From Burkholderiales bacterium (GTDB lineage: Bacteria > Pseudomonadota > Gammaproteobacteria > Burkholderiales > Burkholderiaceae_E), in NCBI GenBank assembly GCA_020248665.1, contig JADCHE010000040.1:1-55509 (forward strand): a stretch of DNA of 55,509 nucleotides, written 5' to 3'. A program made the position numbers and the translations under genes. Shown here one piece after another: positions 29,328-41,957 of this stretch (positions within the stretch are counted from its first letter, which is position 1; each line of letters starts with the position of its first letter). The notes under the pieces are model-generated. The model ran no database searches, was not told the origin of the DNA, and was given only the letters and a program-made list of their open reading frames with translations.

Positions 29328-29861
29328 ATGGCTGAATCGCTCACCATCGCCCGGCCGTACGCCGAGGCCGCCTTCAAGCTGGCCCGCGACGCCAACGCGC
29401 TGCCGCAGTGGTCCGACGCGCTCGCGCGACTGTCGGCGGTGGCGAGCAGCGACGCCGCGCGCCCGCTGATCGGCAACCCGCGCATCTCCGATGCCCAGGT
29501 GGCCGCGCTGATCGCGGACGTCGCCGGCAGCCTCTCGGCCGAGCAGCGCAACTTCGTGTCGGTGCTCGCGGGCAACGACCGGCTCGCCGTGATGCCCGAG
29601 ATCGCGACCGCCTTCGAGGCGCTGCGCAACGCCCACGAGGGCGTGATCGACGCGCGGATCACCTCGGCGTACCCGCTGTCCGAGCAGCAGGTGGCGGACG
29701 TGGTCGCCACCCTCGAAGGCAAGTACGGCCGCAAGGTCAAGGCTTCCGTCAGCGTCGACGCCGAGCTGATCGGCGGCATCTCGATCCGCATCGGCGACGA
29801 GGTCATGGACGCCTCGGTGCGCGGCAAGCTCGCCCAGCTCGCCGACGCGCTGATGGGCTGA
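29328..29861 (+). CDS. atpH: F0F1 ATP synthase subunit delta
   Basis: 177 residues. N-terminal ARPYAEAAFKLA and C-terminal DAELIGGISIRIGDEVMDAS are the OSCP/delta signatures. It caps the alpha3beta3 head and links it to the b stalk. It starts 13 bases after atpF. Confidence 0.96.
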   Translation: MAESLTIARPYAEAAFKLARDANALPQWSDALARLSAVASSDAARPLIGNPRISDAQVAALIADVAGSLSAEQRNFVSVLAGNDRLAVMPEIATAFEALRNAHEGVIDARITSAYPLSEQQVADVVATLEGKYGRKVKASVSVDAELIGGISIRIGDEVMDASVRGKLAQLADALMG

Positions 29862-29897
29862 CGCGACGACGAACAGAGACAGACTAGGACAAGGACG

Positions 29898-31439
<1,542 letters not shown>

Positions 31440-31491
31440 TCGACGTCCACGTCCGCATTCCACGACGCACTAGCGAAGGGCAAGGGCTGCC

Positions 31492-33823
<2,332 letters not shown>

Positions 33824-33836
33824 CCGGAGCCCATCG

Positions 33837-34253
33837 ATGAACACCATCAAAGTCGACGTCGTCAGCGCCGAGGAGTCGATCTTCGAAGGCGAGGCGGAGT
33901 TCATCGCGCTGCCGGGCGAGGCGGGCGAGCTGGGGATCTATCCGCAGCACACCCCGCTGATCACCCGCATCCGTCCGGGCGCGGTGCGCATCAAGGTGGC
34001 CGGCAAGAGCGACGAGGAGTTCGTCTTCGTCGCCGGCGGCATCCTCGAGGTGCAGCCGAACCGCGTGACGGTGCTCGCCGACACCGCGATCCGCGGCCAC
34101 GACCTCGACGAGGCGAAGGCCGAGGAGGCCCGCAAGGCCGCCGAGGAGGCGCTCGCCAACCGCTCCGCCGACATCGACTACGCGAAGGCGCAGGCCGAGC
34201 TGGTCGCGGCGATGGCGCAGATCGCGGCGATCAGGAAGCTGCGCGGGAAGTGA
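33837..34253 (+). CDS. atpC: F0F1 ATP synthase subunit epsilon
   Basis: 138 residues: an N-terminal beta sandwich ([21 protein letters not shown]) and a C-terminal helical hairpin involved in inhibition of ATP hydrolysis. It ends the nine-gene operon. A short GTGCC/GGCAC hairpin follows at about 34267-34284, but without a clear U-tract. Confidence 0.96.
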   Translation: MNTIKVDVVSAEESIFEGEAEFIALPGEAGELGIYPQHTPLITRIRPGAVRIKVAGKSDEEFVFVAGGILEVQPNRVTVLADTAIRGHDLDEAKAEEARKAAEEALANRSADIDYAKAQAELVAAMAQIAAIRKLRGK

Positions 34254-34459
34254 GGCTGCGCGGCCTCGTGCCAGGAGCCCGGCACACGTCCGCGGTGGCG
34301 CGGGGCCGTGTCGCCGCTTGACCTTCCGTCCGGGGTGTGCAGCGTCCACGCGGATCGATGCGCGAACACCCATCCTTTCGGCTGTGCACAGTCCGGCAAG
34401 GTCGTACGTTCGGGTCAGGCCTGAGCACCTCTCGTGCCCATCGACCCCCACCGCATCCG

Positions 34460-34800
34460 TAGGAGGCCTACGCGATCCAATGGCAGCTCCACACGCTGCG
34501 CACCGCCGAGTACCTGCACCTCGGCCTGGTGTGCGAGATCGTGCTGGAACTGGGCGTCGACGTGCCCCCGCGCGCCGCGCCGGCCGACGGCACGCAGGCG
34601 GCGCGTTTCGTCCGTGCCGCCATGCCCGCGTTCGTGGTGCTCGACGATCGCGGCCTGCGCCTCCCGCCCCCGCCGGGGCTGATCCGCGACCTGATCGCGG
34701 CGAACGCGGCCACCGAGGGCCTGGTGGTCGAGCCAGGGGTCGTCGGCGGCCACCGCCTCCGGCTCGCCGACCTGCGCACCGTGCATGAACGATCCCCAGC
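34460..34800 (+). pseudogene. Unidentified coding remnant between atpC and brnA
   Basis: In one frame directly after a TAG at 34460 the translation looks protein-like for about 110 residues (YAIQWQLHTLRTAEYLHLGL, then VLELGVDVPPRAAP and GLIRDLIAANAATEG) and then dissolves. No start codon occurs before a GTG at 34529, so the 5' part seems lost. I do not recognise the family. The flanking stretches 34254-34459 and 34801-34885 contain no gene. Taken with the truncated GST beyond brnTA, this suggests an insertion/deletion scar. Confidence 0.35.
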
Positions 34801-34885
34801 GCTGTCGATCGAGTGTGTGGTGGTCGCGTCGACATCGCCGCTGCAATGCGACGCACGGTCGAGCCGAGCAGCAGATGACCCTGGT

Positions 34886-35176
34886 CTACCCCGTCGTGCG
34901 CCCGCCGCGCGCTCGACGAGCCAGAAAGTCCTTCAACGCCGCATCGACCCGCGTTTGCCAACCGTCGCCGGTGGCGCGGAACGCCTCGAGCACGTCGCGC
35001 GACAACCGGATCGTGATCCGCTCCTTCGTCGGCGCCTTCTGCGGGCCGCGCACGCCGAGCGCTTTCAGCGTCGCGGACGGCAGCACCTCGTGCGCCGGGC
35101 GAAACTCGTGCAGGTCCGCCTCGGTCAACTCGCGGACCTCGCCCTCGGCGTCAGTCAGTGGGGGGCGCTTGCTCAT
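34886..35176 (-). CDS. brnA: BrnA-family antitoxin
   Basis: 96 residues from ATG 35176, overlapping the end of brnT by 26 bases. The C-terminal half contains the ribbon-helix-helix-like BrnA segment ITIRLSRDVLEAFRATGDGW followed by QTRVDAALKDFLARRA. It should bind BrnT and the promoter palindromes to repress the operon. Toxin-first order and overlap are typical of brnTA. Confidence 0.88.
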   Translation of the reverse strand: MSKRPPLTDAEGEVRELTEADLHEFRPAHEVLPSATLKALGVRGPQKAPTKERITIRLSRDVLEAFRATGDGWQTRVDAALKDFLARRARGGRTTG

Positions 35177-35429
35177 GGACTCGGACCTCGCGTCGGTTGG
35201 CCTTGCGGAAGCTGATGACCCGGATGCCACCGGGGATCGGCGTGAAGCACAGCACGTGCAGCCGCTCGCCGATCCAGCCGATCGCCACGTACCGCACCTC
35301 CGGGTACTGACGACGCTCGTCGCGTGCGACGCGCGCCGTCGCGAAGTCGAAGTCCGCCACCGCCTCGAACGACAACCCGCGACTGCGGATGTTCAGCACG
35401 TTCTTTGTCGGGTCGAACTCGATTCGCAT
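35151..35429 (-). CDS. brnT: BrnT-family ribonuclease toxin
   Basis: 92 residues from ATG 35429. N-terminal MRIEFDPTKNVLNIRSRGLS followed by FEAVADFDF, then RRQYPEVRYVAIGWIGERLH and IRVISFRKANRREVR, match the BrnT (DUF497) RelE-like fold, whose members cleave RNA and arrest translation. The Arg/Lys-rich end is typical. The predicted -10 lies only about eight bases before the start, so the mRNA may be nearly leaderless. Confidence 0.88.
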   Translation of the reverse strand: MRIEFDPTKNVLNIRSRGLSFEAVADFDFATARVARDERRQYPEVRYVAIGWIGERLHVLCFTPIPGGIRVISFRKANRREVRVHEQAPPTD

Positions 35430-35436
35430 TGAGCAG

Positions 35437-35483
35437 ATTGTATGTACGCGGCCGAGCGGCGTCCAGGCTTTTTGTACGTACAA
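35437..35483 (-). promoter_or_regulatory. brnTA promoter with palindromic operators
   Basis: On the minus strand, TGGACG (35465-35460) and TACAAT (35442-35437) are 17 bases apart. A perfect palindrome TTGTACGTACAA (35472-35483) lies just upstream of the -35, and an imperfect copy, ttgtatgtacgc (35438-35449), overlaps the -10. The layout fits BrnA autorepression. Confidence 0.6.
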
Positions 35484-35508
35484 CATGATCGCGTCCGTCA
35501 TTGCCTGA

Positions 35509-35736
<228 letters not shown>

Positions 35737-35786
35737 GCCCGCGGTCCGACGACGCCGAGCGCCCGCCCCGCGCCGCCCGACGCGCG

Positions 35787-37051
35787 GTGCTCGCCGCCGC
35801 GTGCGCGGCCGGCCTCGTGCTCGCACCCGGCCTCGCGCAGGCCGCCGCGTCGGCCGAGGCGATGCTCAAGCGCGCCGACCGCACACTCGGCACGCCGCAG
35901 TCGCTGCGCTTCGAGGCCACCGGCACCGGCGCGACCTTGGGCCAGGCGTTCGAGCCCGGCGGCCCGTGGCCGAAGCTCGCGTTCTCGCAGTTCGTCCGCA
36001 CGATGGACTGCGCGAACGGCGCGATGCGCGAGGACACCGCGCGCAGCCGCACCGAACCCACCGGCGGCGGCGCCGTGCCGCTGATGGGCACCGGCGAGCA
36101 GCGGATCCAGGGGTTCGTCGCCGGCCGCCACGCGTGTAACCTGGTCGGGCCGGCCCCGGTGCCCGTGCCGGTCGCGCTCGAGACGCGGCTGCACGACCTG
36201 TGGACGAGCCCGCACGGCGTGATCGCCGCCGCGCGGCGCAACGCGGCGACCGTCGACTTCGTCACCGAGAAGGGCCGCTCGCTCGCGGCCGTGTCGTTCG
36301 TCGAGCCCGGCGTGATGAAGGCGACGGCGTACCTCGACGGCGACGGCCTCGTCGAACGCGTCGAGGCGACGATTCCGCACCCGGTCACCGGCGACACGAA
36401 GGTGGTCACCGAGTACATGGACTACCGGCCGCAGCGCCCGGTGTCGTTCCCGTCGCGGATCCGGCAGAGTCACTTCGGCCAGCTGACGCTGGAGCTCGCG
36501 GTGGGCAAGGTCGAGGCGAACCCGGCGACCGGCTTCGCGGTGCCCGAGCTCGTCTCGGCCTTCACCGAGCGTGTCGCGACGACGCCGGTCGTGCCCGGGG
36601 TCTGGGTCCTCGCCGGCGGCTCGCACAGCCGCGTGCTGATCGAGATGAAGGACCACCTCGCGCTGGTCGAGACGCCGCTCTACGACGGCCGGTCCGCCGA
36701 GGTGATCGCCGAGGCGCGCAAGCTGGCGCCGTGCACGCCGATCCGCACCGTGATCAACTCGCACCACCACATCGACCATGCCGGCGGGCTGCGGACCGCG
36801 GCGGCCGAAGGCATCGAGCTGATGGTCGCGACGCCGGCGCAGCCACACCTCGCGAAGGTGCTCGCCAACCCGGACCGCATCAAGCCCGACTCGCTCGCCG
36901 CCTCGAAGCGCGCGGCTTCACGATGGTCCACCTGCCCGCCGAGACGCTGCCGATCGAGGCCGATGCGTACGCGCCGAGCGCGACGCGGCGCGGCGACGTT
37001 TCCGCGGACACGTCGCCGTCGTCGCGCGTCAGCCGACGACCACCTCGGTGA
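35787..37051 (+). pseudogene. Frameshifted, truncated metallo-beta-lactamase-fold hydrolase
   Basis: A signal-peptide-like start (GTG 35787, VLAAACAAGLVLAPGLAQA) leads into a long beta-rich domain and the MBL zinc motif NSHHHIDHAGG near residue 330. At about 36905 the frame changes: the continuation RGFTMVHLPAETLPIEADAY is read one frame over, implying a single-base indel in the cgcgcgg run. The remaining MBL half with the later Asp and His ligands is absent, and the coding character stops at about 36990 at an inverted repeat. The protein cannot be functional as a hydrolase unless the sequence has errors. Confidence 0.7.
36991..37018. terminator. 28-bp inverted repeat, 13 of 14 bp paired, no spacer
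   Basis: The arms 36991-37004 and 37005-37018 are complementary except at one position. It lies at the broken end of the MBL pseudogene and 11 bases past the 3' end of the opposing EthD-like gene. A bidirectional terminator or a rearrangement scar are both possible; there is no U-tract. Confidence 0.5.
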
Positions 37052-37343
37052 CCTCGAGCTGCGGCTGGATGTTCGTGTAGTTGGGCACGTCGGCCATGAT
37101 CGCCTTGCCGTGCGCGGCCATGCCCGCCTGGAACGCCTCGAGCGACTCGACGAAGAGCGCGCACGACGCGACGAACGCCGGCGGCGAACCGGGTGCGCCG
37201 CCGCCGAGGCCCTTGTCGACGGTATAGCGCGCCACCGCGGCGCCGAGCTTCTCCTTGACCATCGGCATGTGCCGGTCGCGGTAGTACGCGTGGTCGAAGG
37301 TCGCGCCGGCCTTGTTCGGGTACATCACGGACACCTTGAACAT
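37029..37343 (-). CDS. EthD-family reductase/dabb-like small protein
   Basis: 104 residues from ATG 37343 with a gggaga RBS. MFKVSVMYPNKAGATFDHAY followed by YRDRHMPMVKEKLG is the EthD signature; GMAAHGKAIMADVPNYTNIQ fits the C-terminal part of this ferredoxin-like dimeric fold. Members assist ether or polyketide-type catabolism, but many are of unknown role. Its substrate is not indicated by neighbours. Confidence 0.88.
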   Translation of the reverse strand: MFKVSVMYPNKAGATFDHAYYRDRHMPMVKEKLGAAVARYTVDKGLGGGAPGSPPAFVASCALFVESLEAFQAGMAAHGKAIMADVPNYTNIQPQLEVTEVVVG

Positions 37344-37540
37344 CGTCGTCTCCCGGGGGGATGCCGCGCGTGACGCCGCGGCGCGGGACGCGTCGCGCAT
37401 CGGTGCGGACCGAACGAGTCTCGGACGCGCGCGGCGCACCGGTCAATGCCGCACTGTCCCGGCGCGCGGCCATCCGTTCCGGGACTCGGCAGCCAGGATC
37501 GGCCACCGGCCCGCGGCACGACGCGGCGACCGGCGCGACC

Positions 37541-37792
37541 TCAGCCCGCCGGCGCCCCGCAGCCCTGCGGCTTGAAGACACGCTCGCTCGAGGCCGGGAA
37601 GCGCGCGAGCTTCGACGCGGGCCGCCGCGGCCGGCGCAGCAGCTCGCCGCCGCAGTTAGGGCAGCGCCCGCCGAGCCGATCGTCCGCGCAGCCGCTGCAG
37701 AAGGTGCACTCGAACGAGCAGATCCGCGCGTCCTCCGCGTCGGGCGGCAGGTCGCGGTCGCAGCACTCGCACGAGGGTCGCAGCTGGAGCAT
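37541..37792 (-). CDS. DUF1272 zinc-ribbon-like small protein
   Basis: 83 residues. The family is obvious from LRPSCECCDRDLPPDAEDAR, CSFECTFCSGCA and GRCPNCGGELLRRPRRPA: at least four CxxC or CC pairs that probably bind two zinc ions. The function of DUF1272 proteins is unknown. It is 12 bases downstream of the rhodanese gene and presumably co-expressed with it under the adjacent FtrA regulator. Confidence 0.9.
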   Translation of the reverse strand: MLQLRPSCECCDRDLPPDAEDARICSFECTFCSGCADDRLGGRCPNCGGELLRRPRRPASKLARFPASSERVFKPQGCGAPAG

Positions 37793-37804
37793 CGTCGTCC
37801 TCCT

Positions 37805-38206
37805 TCACGCGGCGACGGGCTCGAGCGCGAAGCCCTCGTCGAGCCAGCCGGTCACGCCGCCGATCATCTTCTTCACCGAGCGCCCGAGCCGCGCGAGGCG
37901 GATCGCGGCGCGGTCGGCGCCGTTGCAGTGCGGGCCCGCGCAGTAGACCACGAACAGCGTCCCCGGCGGCCACGCGGCGAGCCGCGCGGCGTCGATGTCG
38001 CGGTGCGGCAGGTGGACCGCGCCGGGCACGTGGCCGCGCGCGAACGCGACGGGGCCGCGCACGTCGAGCAGCACGAAGCCGGTCGCGCCGGACGCGAGGT
38101 CGGCGTGCACGTCGGCGCAGTCGGTCTCGTGCGCGAGCAGCGACTCGAAGTGGGCGAGGGCGATGGCCGCGGGCGCGGCGGGGATCGAGGCGACGATCGA
38201 GGTCAT
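37805..38206 (-). CDS. Rhodanese-like sulfurtransferase domain protein
   Basis: 133 residues. The active-site loop is VVYCAGPHCNGADRAA with Cys as persulfide carrier, preceded by FVLLDVRGPVAFARGHVPGA. A single cytosolic rhodanese domain; it may transfer sulfane sulfur or detoxify reactive sulfur. Divergent from ftrA (96-base gap) and followed by the DUF1272 gene. Confidence 0.92.
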   Translation of the reverse strand: MTSIVASIPAAPAAIALAHFESLLAHETDCADVHADLASGATGFVLLDVRGPVAFARGHVPGAVHLPHRDIDAARLAAWPPGTLFVVYCAGPHCNGADRAAIRLARLGRSVKKMIGGVTGWLDEGFALEPVAA

Positions 38207-38302
38207 GGCGGAGCGGCTCGGAGTGGACGACGCAGGGATTGTCGGGCGCGGCCGTGCCGTGCGACAGTGGCGGATCCGACAGGCTCCGGTGGGTTTCCGC
38301 CA

Positions 38303-39280
38303 ATGCGCGACCGTCCGCCCCGCACGCCGCCCGGCGTCGCCGCCGTCCTCGCCTACGACGGCCTGTGCACCTTCGAGTACGGCATCGCGATCGAGCTGTT
38401 CGACCTCGAGCGCCCGGAGCTCGGCGTGCCCTGGTACGACTGCCGGATCGTCGGCATCGACGGGCGCGTCGCGCGCGGCAGCGGCGGCGTGCGCGTCGAG
38501 GCCGACGCGGGCCTCGGCGCGCTCGCCCACGCGCGCACGATCGTCGTGCCCGGCTGGCGCGACCGCGCCGAGCGCCCGCCCGAGGTGCTGCTGCGCGCGC
38601 TGCGGCGCGCGGTGGCACGGGGCGCGCGTGTGCTGACGATCTGCTCGGGCGCGTTCGTGCTCGGGTACGCGGGGCTGCTCGACGGACGCCGCTGCACGAC
38701 CCACTGGCGCTACGTCGCGGAGCTGAAGGCGCGCTTTCCCGGCGCGCTCGTCGAGGAGGACGTGCTCTACGTCGACGACGGCGCGCTGATCACCTCGGCC
38801 GGCAGCGCCGCTGGGATGGACGCGTGCCTGCACCTCGTGCGGCGCGACTTCGGCGCGCGCATCGCGAACATGGTCGCGCGCCGGCTGGTGATGCCGCCGC
38901 ACCGCGAAGGCGGGCAGGCGCAGTACGTCGAAGCGCCGGTCGCGGCCCGGCCCGCGCGCACGCTCGCGCCGGTGCTCGACTGGGCGCGTGCGCGGCTGCA
39001 CGAGCCGATCGGCGTCGAGGCCCTCGCCGCGCGCGCGGCGACCAGCCCGCGCACCTTCCTGCGGCGCTTCGAGGCCGCGGTCGGCACGACACCGCTCGCC
39101 TGGCTGCAGCGCGAGCGGATCGGCCGTGCGCGCGAGCTGCTCGAGGGCACCGCGCTGCCGCTCGCGCGCGTGGCCGAGCAGTGCGGCTACGCGTCGCCCG
39201 AGACCTTCCGCGCGGCGTTCCGGCGGCTGGTCGGCGTGCCGCCGGCGGCGTACCGGGCGCGCTTCGCGCGGGCCGCTTAG
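38303..39280 (+). CDS. ftrA: GlxA/FtrA-family AraC-type transcriptional regulator
   Basis: 325 residues. Residues about 10-180 form a DJ-1/PfpI-like domain (VAAVLAYDGLCTFEYGIAIE, TICSGAFVLGYAGLLDGR). Residues about 220-320 hold two AraC helix-turn-helices (VEALAARAATSPRTFLRRFE, ARVAEQCGYASPETFRAAFR). Such FtrA proteins commonly neighbour a rhodanese gene, as here in divergent orientation, so it likely controls the rhodanese-DUF1272 pair. Effector unknown. Confidence 0.9.
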   Translation: MRDRPPRTPPGVAAVLAYDGLCTFEYGIAIELFDLERPELGVPWYDCRIVGIDGRVARGSGGVRVEADAGLGALAHARTIVVPGWRDRAERPPEVLLRALRRAVARGARVLTICSGAFVLGYAGLLDGRRCTTHWRYVAELKARFPGALVEEDVLYVDDGALITSAGSAAGMDACLHLVRRDFGARIANMVARRLVMPPHREGGQAQYVEAPVAARPARTLAPVLDWARARLHEPIGVEALAARAATSPRTFLRRFEAAVGTTPLAWLQRERIGRARELLEGTALPLARVAEQCGYASPETFRAAFRRLVGVPPAAYRARFARAA

Positions 39281-39459
39281 CTCGGCCGTCGGCCGGATGC
39301 GCGGTACGCGCGCCCGCGAGCTCGGCGGTGTCGCGCCCCGGCGGACCGCGCCCCCTTGCACCGCCGCGCACGCGACGCCACCCTCTTCACGCCACCTGCC
39401 GATCCCGGATGACCGCGCCCGACCTCGCCGCCCCCGGCTGTTCGCGCACGCACGACGGC

Positions 39460-39689
39460 ACCGGCGTGGTGGGCAGCTCGCCGGCCACGCGCTGCCGAAG
39501 TTCGAGCAGGCGCGCTCGGAGCCGTGCCGGCACGACCTCGCGCTCGCCGAGTCGCACCGACGGCGCGGCATCGCGACGGCGCTGATCGAGCGGCCGAGCA
39601 CGGTCGCCGTCGAGCGCGGCGCCTGGGTGCTCTTCGTGCAGGCCGACCTCGGCGACGACCCGGCGATCGCGCCGCTACGCCCTCGATGA
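39460..39689 (+). pseudogene. Remnant of a GNAT acetyltransferase (AAC(3)-I-like)
   Basis: A 75-residue stretch, GQLAGHALPKFEQARSE, then HDLALAESHRRRGIATALIE with the acetyl-CoA Q/RxxGxG/A loop, and ERGAWVLFVQADLGDDPAIA, clearly derives from the C-terminal half of an AAC(3)-I-type acetyltransferase. The N-terminal half is missing, a preceding piece (GTGVVG) is in another frame, and the canonical IYIYD strand is degraded. No start or ribosome site serves it. A second unrelated-looking fragment (YALDELRSIVGALRTLHADL, about 39677-39780) follows in another frame; the rest of 39281-39784 shows nothing. Confidence 0.6.
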
Positions 39690-39784
39690 GCTGCGCTCGA
39701 TCGTCGGCGCGCTGCGCACGCTGCACGCGGACCTCGCGACGCTGGGCGAGCGCTTCCCGCTGCAGCGCGCGGGGCGCGCGGCCC

Positions 39785-40978
39785 TCAGACCACGCCCGCG
39801 ATCCTCAGCCCCTCGAGCTCGCTCGTCGACAGGCCCACCAGCCCGCACCACACCTCGGCGTTGTGCGCACCGAGCGGCGGCGCGACGAAGTCGATCGCGC
39901 CGGGCGACTCGGACAGCTTCGGCACGACGCCGGTCGTGAGGAACGCGCGCCCCGACTCGAGCACCGCCTGCACGACGTTGCCGCGCGCCCGCACGTGCGG
40001 ATCGGCGACCGCGTCGGCGACGGTGTTCACGCGGGTGGCCGGCACCGACTCGCGCTCGAGCGCGTCGAGCAGCGGCCCGGCGTCCTGCCCCGCGATCCAC
40101 GCGCCGACGATCGTGTTGACCTCGGCGTGGTGGCGGGCCCGCTCGCGTGCGGTCGAGAAGCGCGCGTCGGCCGCGAGGTCCGCGCGGCCCATCAGCTTCA
40201 GCAGCCTGCGCCAGACGTTGTCGGTGCCGCCGTTGATCGCGACCCAGCAGCCGTCGCGGGTCGCGAAGGTCTCGGCCGGCGCGATCGACGGGTTCGCGTT
40301 GCCGGCCCGCATCGGCACGGTACCGAGCAGGTCGTAGGCCTCGACCGCGCCGCCGATCCGGAAGATCCCCTCGTACAGCGCGAGGTCGACCTCCTGCCCG
40401 CGGCCGCTGACGTGGTCGCGGTGGTGCAGCGCGAACATGACGCCGATCGTGCAGAACAGCGCGGTGACGTAGTCGGCGACCGCGCCGCCGGGCCGCGTCG
40501 GCGGCTGGTCGGGAAACCCGGTGACGTGGTCCTGCCCGGAGAACGCGGTCGCGATGCGGTCGAAGGCGAGTCGGTCCCGATACGGACCGGTCTGTCCGAA
40601 GCCCGACACGTGCGCGAGCACCAGCCGCGGGTTCGCGGCCGACAGCCGCGCCCAGTCGAGGTTCCACGCGGCGAGCGTGCCGGGGCGGAAGTTCTCGACG
40701 ACGACGTCGCAGCTCGCCACGAGCCGCAGCAGCAGGTCCTGGCCCTCGGGGCGGCGCAGGTCGAGCGTCGCGCAGCGCTTGTTGCGCCCGAGCGAGGCGA
40801 ACATCAGCCCGGTGCCGTCGACCGCCTGGCCGAGGTGGCGCGACATGTCGCCGACCTCGGGGTCCTCGACCTTGATCACGTCGGCGCCGAACTCGGCCAT
40901 CAGCGTCGCGCAGAACGGCGCGCCGATCAGGCTGCCGAGCTCGAGCACGCGCAGCCCCTGCAGCGCCTTGCCTGCCAT
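39785..40978 (-). CDS. CaiB/BaiF-family CoA-transferase (class III)
   Basis: 397 residues from ATG 40978 with gagga seven bases upstream. The N-terminal GLRVLELGSLIGAPFCATLM, the VENFRPGTL motif and the catalytic aspartate Asp169 in GGAVADYV (the same number as in formyl-CoA transferase) mark the family. It moves CoA between carboxylic acids without ATP. It is isolated from the upstream catabolic operons, so donor and acceptor are unknown. Confidence 0.92.
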   Translation of the reverse strand: MAGKALQGLRVLELGSLIGAPFCATLMAEFGADVIKVEDPEVGDMSRHLGQAVDGTGLMFASLGRNKRCATLDLRRPEGQDLLLRLVASCDVVVENFRPGTLAAWNLDWARLSAANPRLVLAHVSGFGQTGPYRDRLAFDRIATAFSGQDHVTGFPDQPPTRPGGAVADYVTALFCTIGVMFALHHRDHVSGRGQEVDLALYEGIFRIGGAVEAYDLLGTVPMRAGNANPSIAPAETFATRDGCWVAINGGTDNVWRRLLKLMGRADLAADARFSTARERARHHAEVNTIVGAWIAGQDAGPLLDALERESVPATRVNTVADAVADPHVRARGNVVQAVLESGRAFLTTGVVPKLSESPGAIDFVAPPLGAHNAEVWCGLVGLSTSELEGLRIAGVV

Positions 40979-41115
40979 CGTCACGTCCTCGTGAGGGTGC
41001 CGGACGCGCGCCGTCGGCCGCCCGTGCGTGCGGGCGAGTATCGGGAGCGCCCGCGGCGAGCGTCAAGGCGGCGGCTCGCGTACGCTCCCGGTCCGACCTC
41101 TCGCCAGGAGACCGC

Positions 41116-41460
41116 ATGATCGCCGTCATCTTCGAAGTCCTGCCCGGACCGGGGTGCGCGCAACGCTATTTCGACATCGCTGCGTCGCTGCGGCCGGTGC
41201 TCGAGTCGATCGACGGATTCGTGTCCGTCGAGCGCTTCCAGAGCCTGACCACCGAAGGCAAGTTCCTGTCGCTGTCCCTGTGGCGGGACGAGGAGGCGGT
41301 CCGCGCGTGGCGCACCCATCCCGGCCATCGCGACGGGCAGCAGACCGGGCGCAGCGAGGTGTTCGACGACTACCGAATCCGAGTGGCCGCGGTGCTGCGA
41401 GACTACGGGATGACCGACCGGGCGCAGGCGCCGCCGGACTCGTGCGCGGTGCTGATCTGA
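41116..41460 (+). CDS. Antibiotic biosynthesis monooxygenase (ABM) domain protein
   Basis: 114 residues with a ccaggag RBS. MIAVIFEVLPGPGCAQRYFD, then GFVSVERFQS and FLSLSLWRDEEAVRAWR, follow the dimeric alpha-beta barrel fold of ABM proteins, which act on quinones or haem-like substrates or serve unknown roles. No haem ligand can be assigned. Monocistronic. Confidence 0.87.
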   Translation: MIAVIFEVLPGPGCAQRYFDIAASLRPVLESIDGFVSVERFQSLTTEGKFLSLSLWRDEEAVRAWRTHPGHRDGQQTGRSEVFDDYRIRVAAVLRDYGMTDRAQAPPDSCAVLI

Positions 41461-41563
41461 CCGGCCATGGAACTGCCCGTGGAGGCCCGCGCGGTGCTGG
41501 GCTAGACTCGGTCTGCGGGCGCGTGCCGACTCGCCGCGCCGCTCACCCGGGGCCTCGACAGCC

Positions 41564-41941
41564 ATGAAGCCGAATCCCGTCGTCTGGTTCGAGATCTACG
41601 TCGCCGACATGGTGCGCGCGAAGCGCTTCTACGAGACCGTGCTCGGCGCGACGCTGTCGAAGCTCGACGACCCGGACGGCGCTTCGGAGATGTGGGCGTT
41701 CCCGATGGCGGACGGCGGCGACGGCGCGGCCGGCGCGCTCGTGCGCATGGACGGCGTCGCCCCGGGCGGCGGCGGCACGCTGGTCTACTTCGGCTGCGAC
41801 GACTGCGCGGTCGAGGCCGGGCGCGTCGAGGCGGCCGGCGGCAGCGTCGCGCGGCCGAAGTTCCCGATCGGCCCGTTCGGCCACATCGCGCTCGTCGTGG
41901 ATACCGAGGGCAACATGGTCGGGCTGCACTCGATGCGCTGA
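41564..41941 (+). CDS. VOC-family (glyoxalase/bleomycin resistance-like) protein
   Basis: 125 residues. PVVWFEIYVADMVRAKRFYE at the N-terminus and GPFGHIALVVDTEGNMVGLH at the C-terminus are the paired VOC modules; candidate metal ligands are Glu10 in the first strand and the His of the last strand. Close relatives are annotated as glyoxalase-like without a proven substrate. Confidence 0.9.
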   Translation: MKPNPVVWFEIYVADMVRAKRFYETVLGATLSKLDDPDGASEMWAFPMADGGDGAAGALVRMDGVAPGGGGTLVYFGCDDCAVEAGRVEAAGGSVARPKFPIGPFGHIALVVDTEGNMVGLHSMR

Positions 41942-41957
41942 CCGCGCGGCGCGGCGC

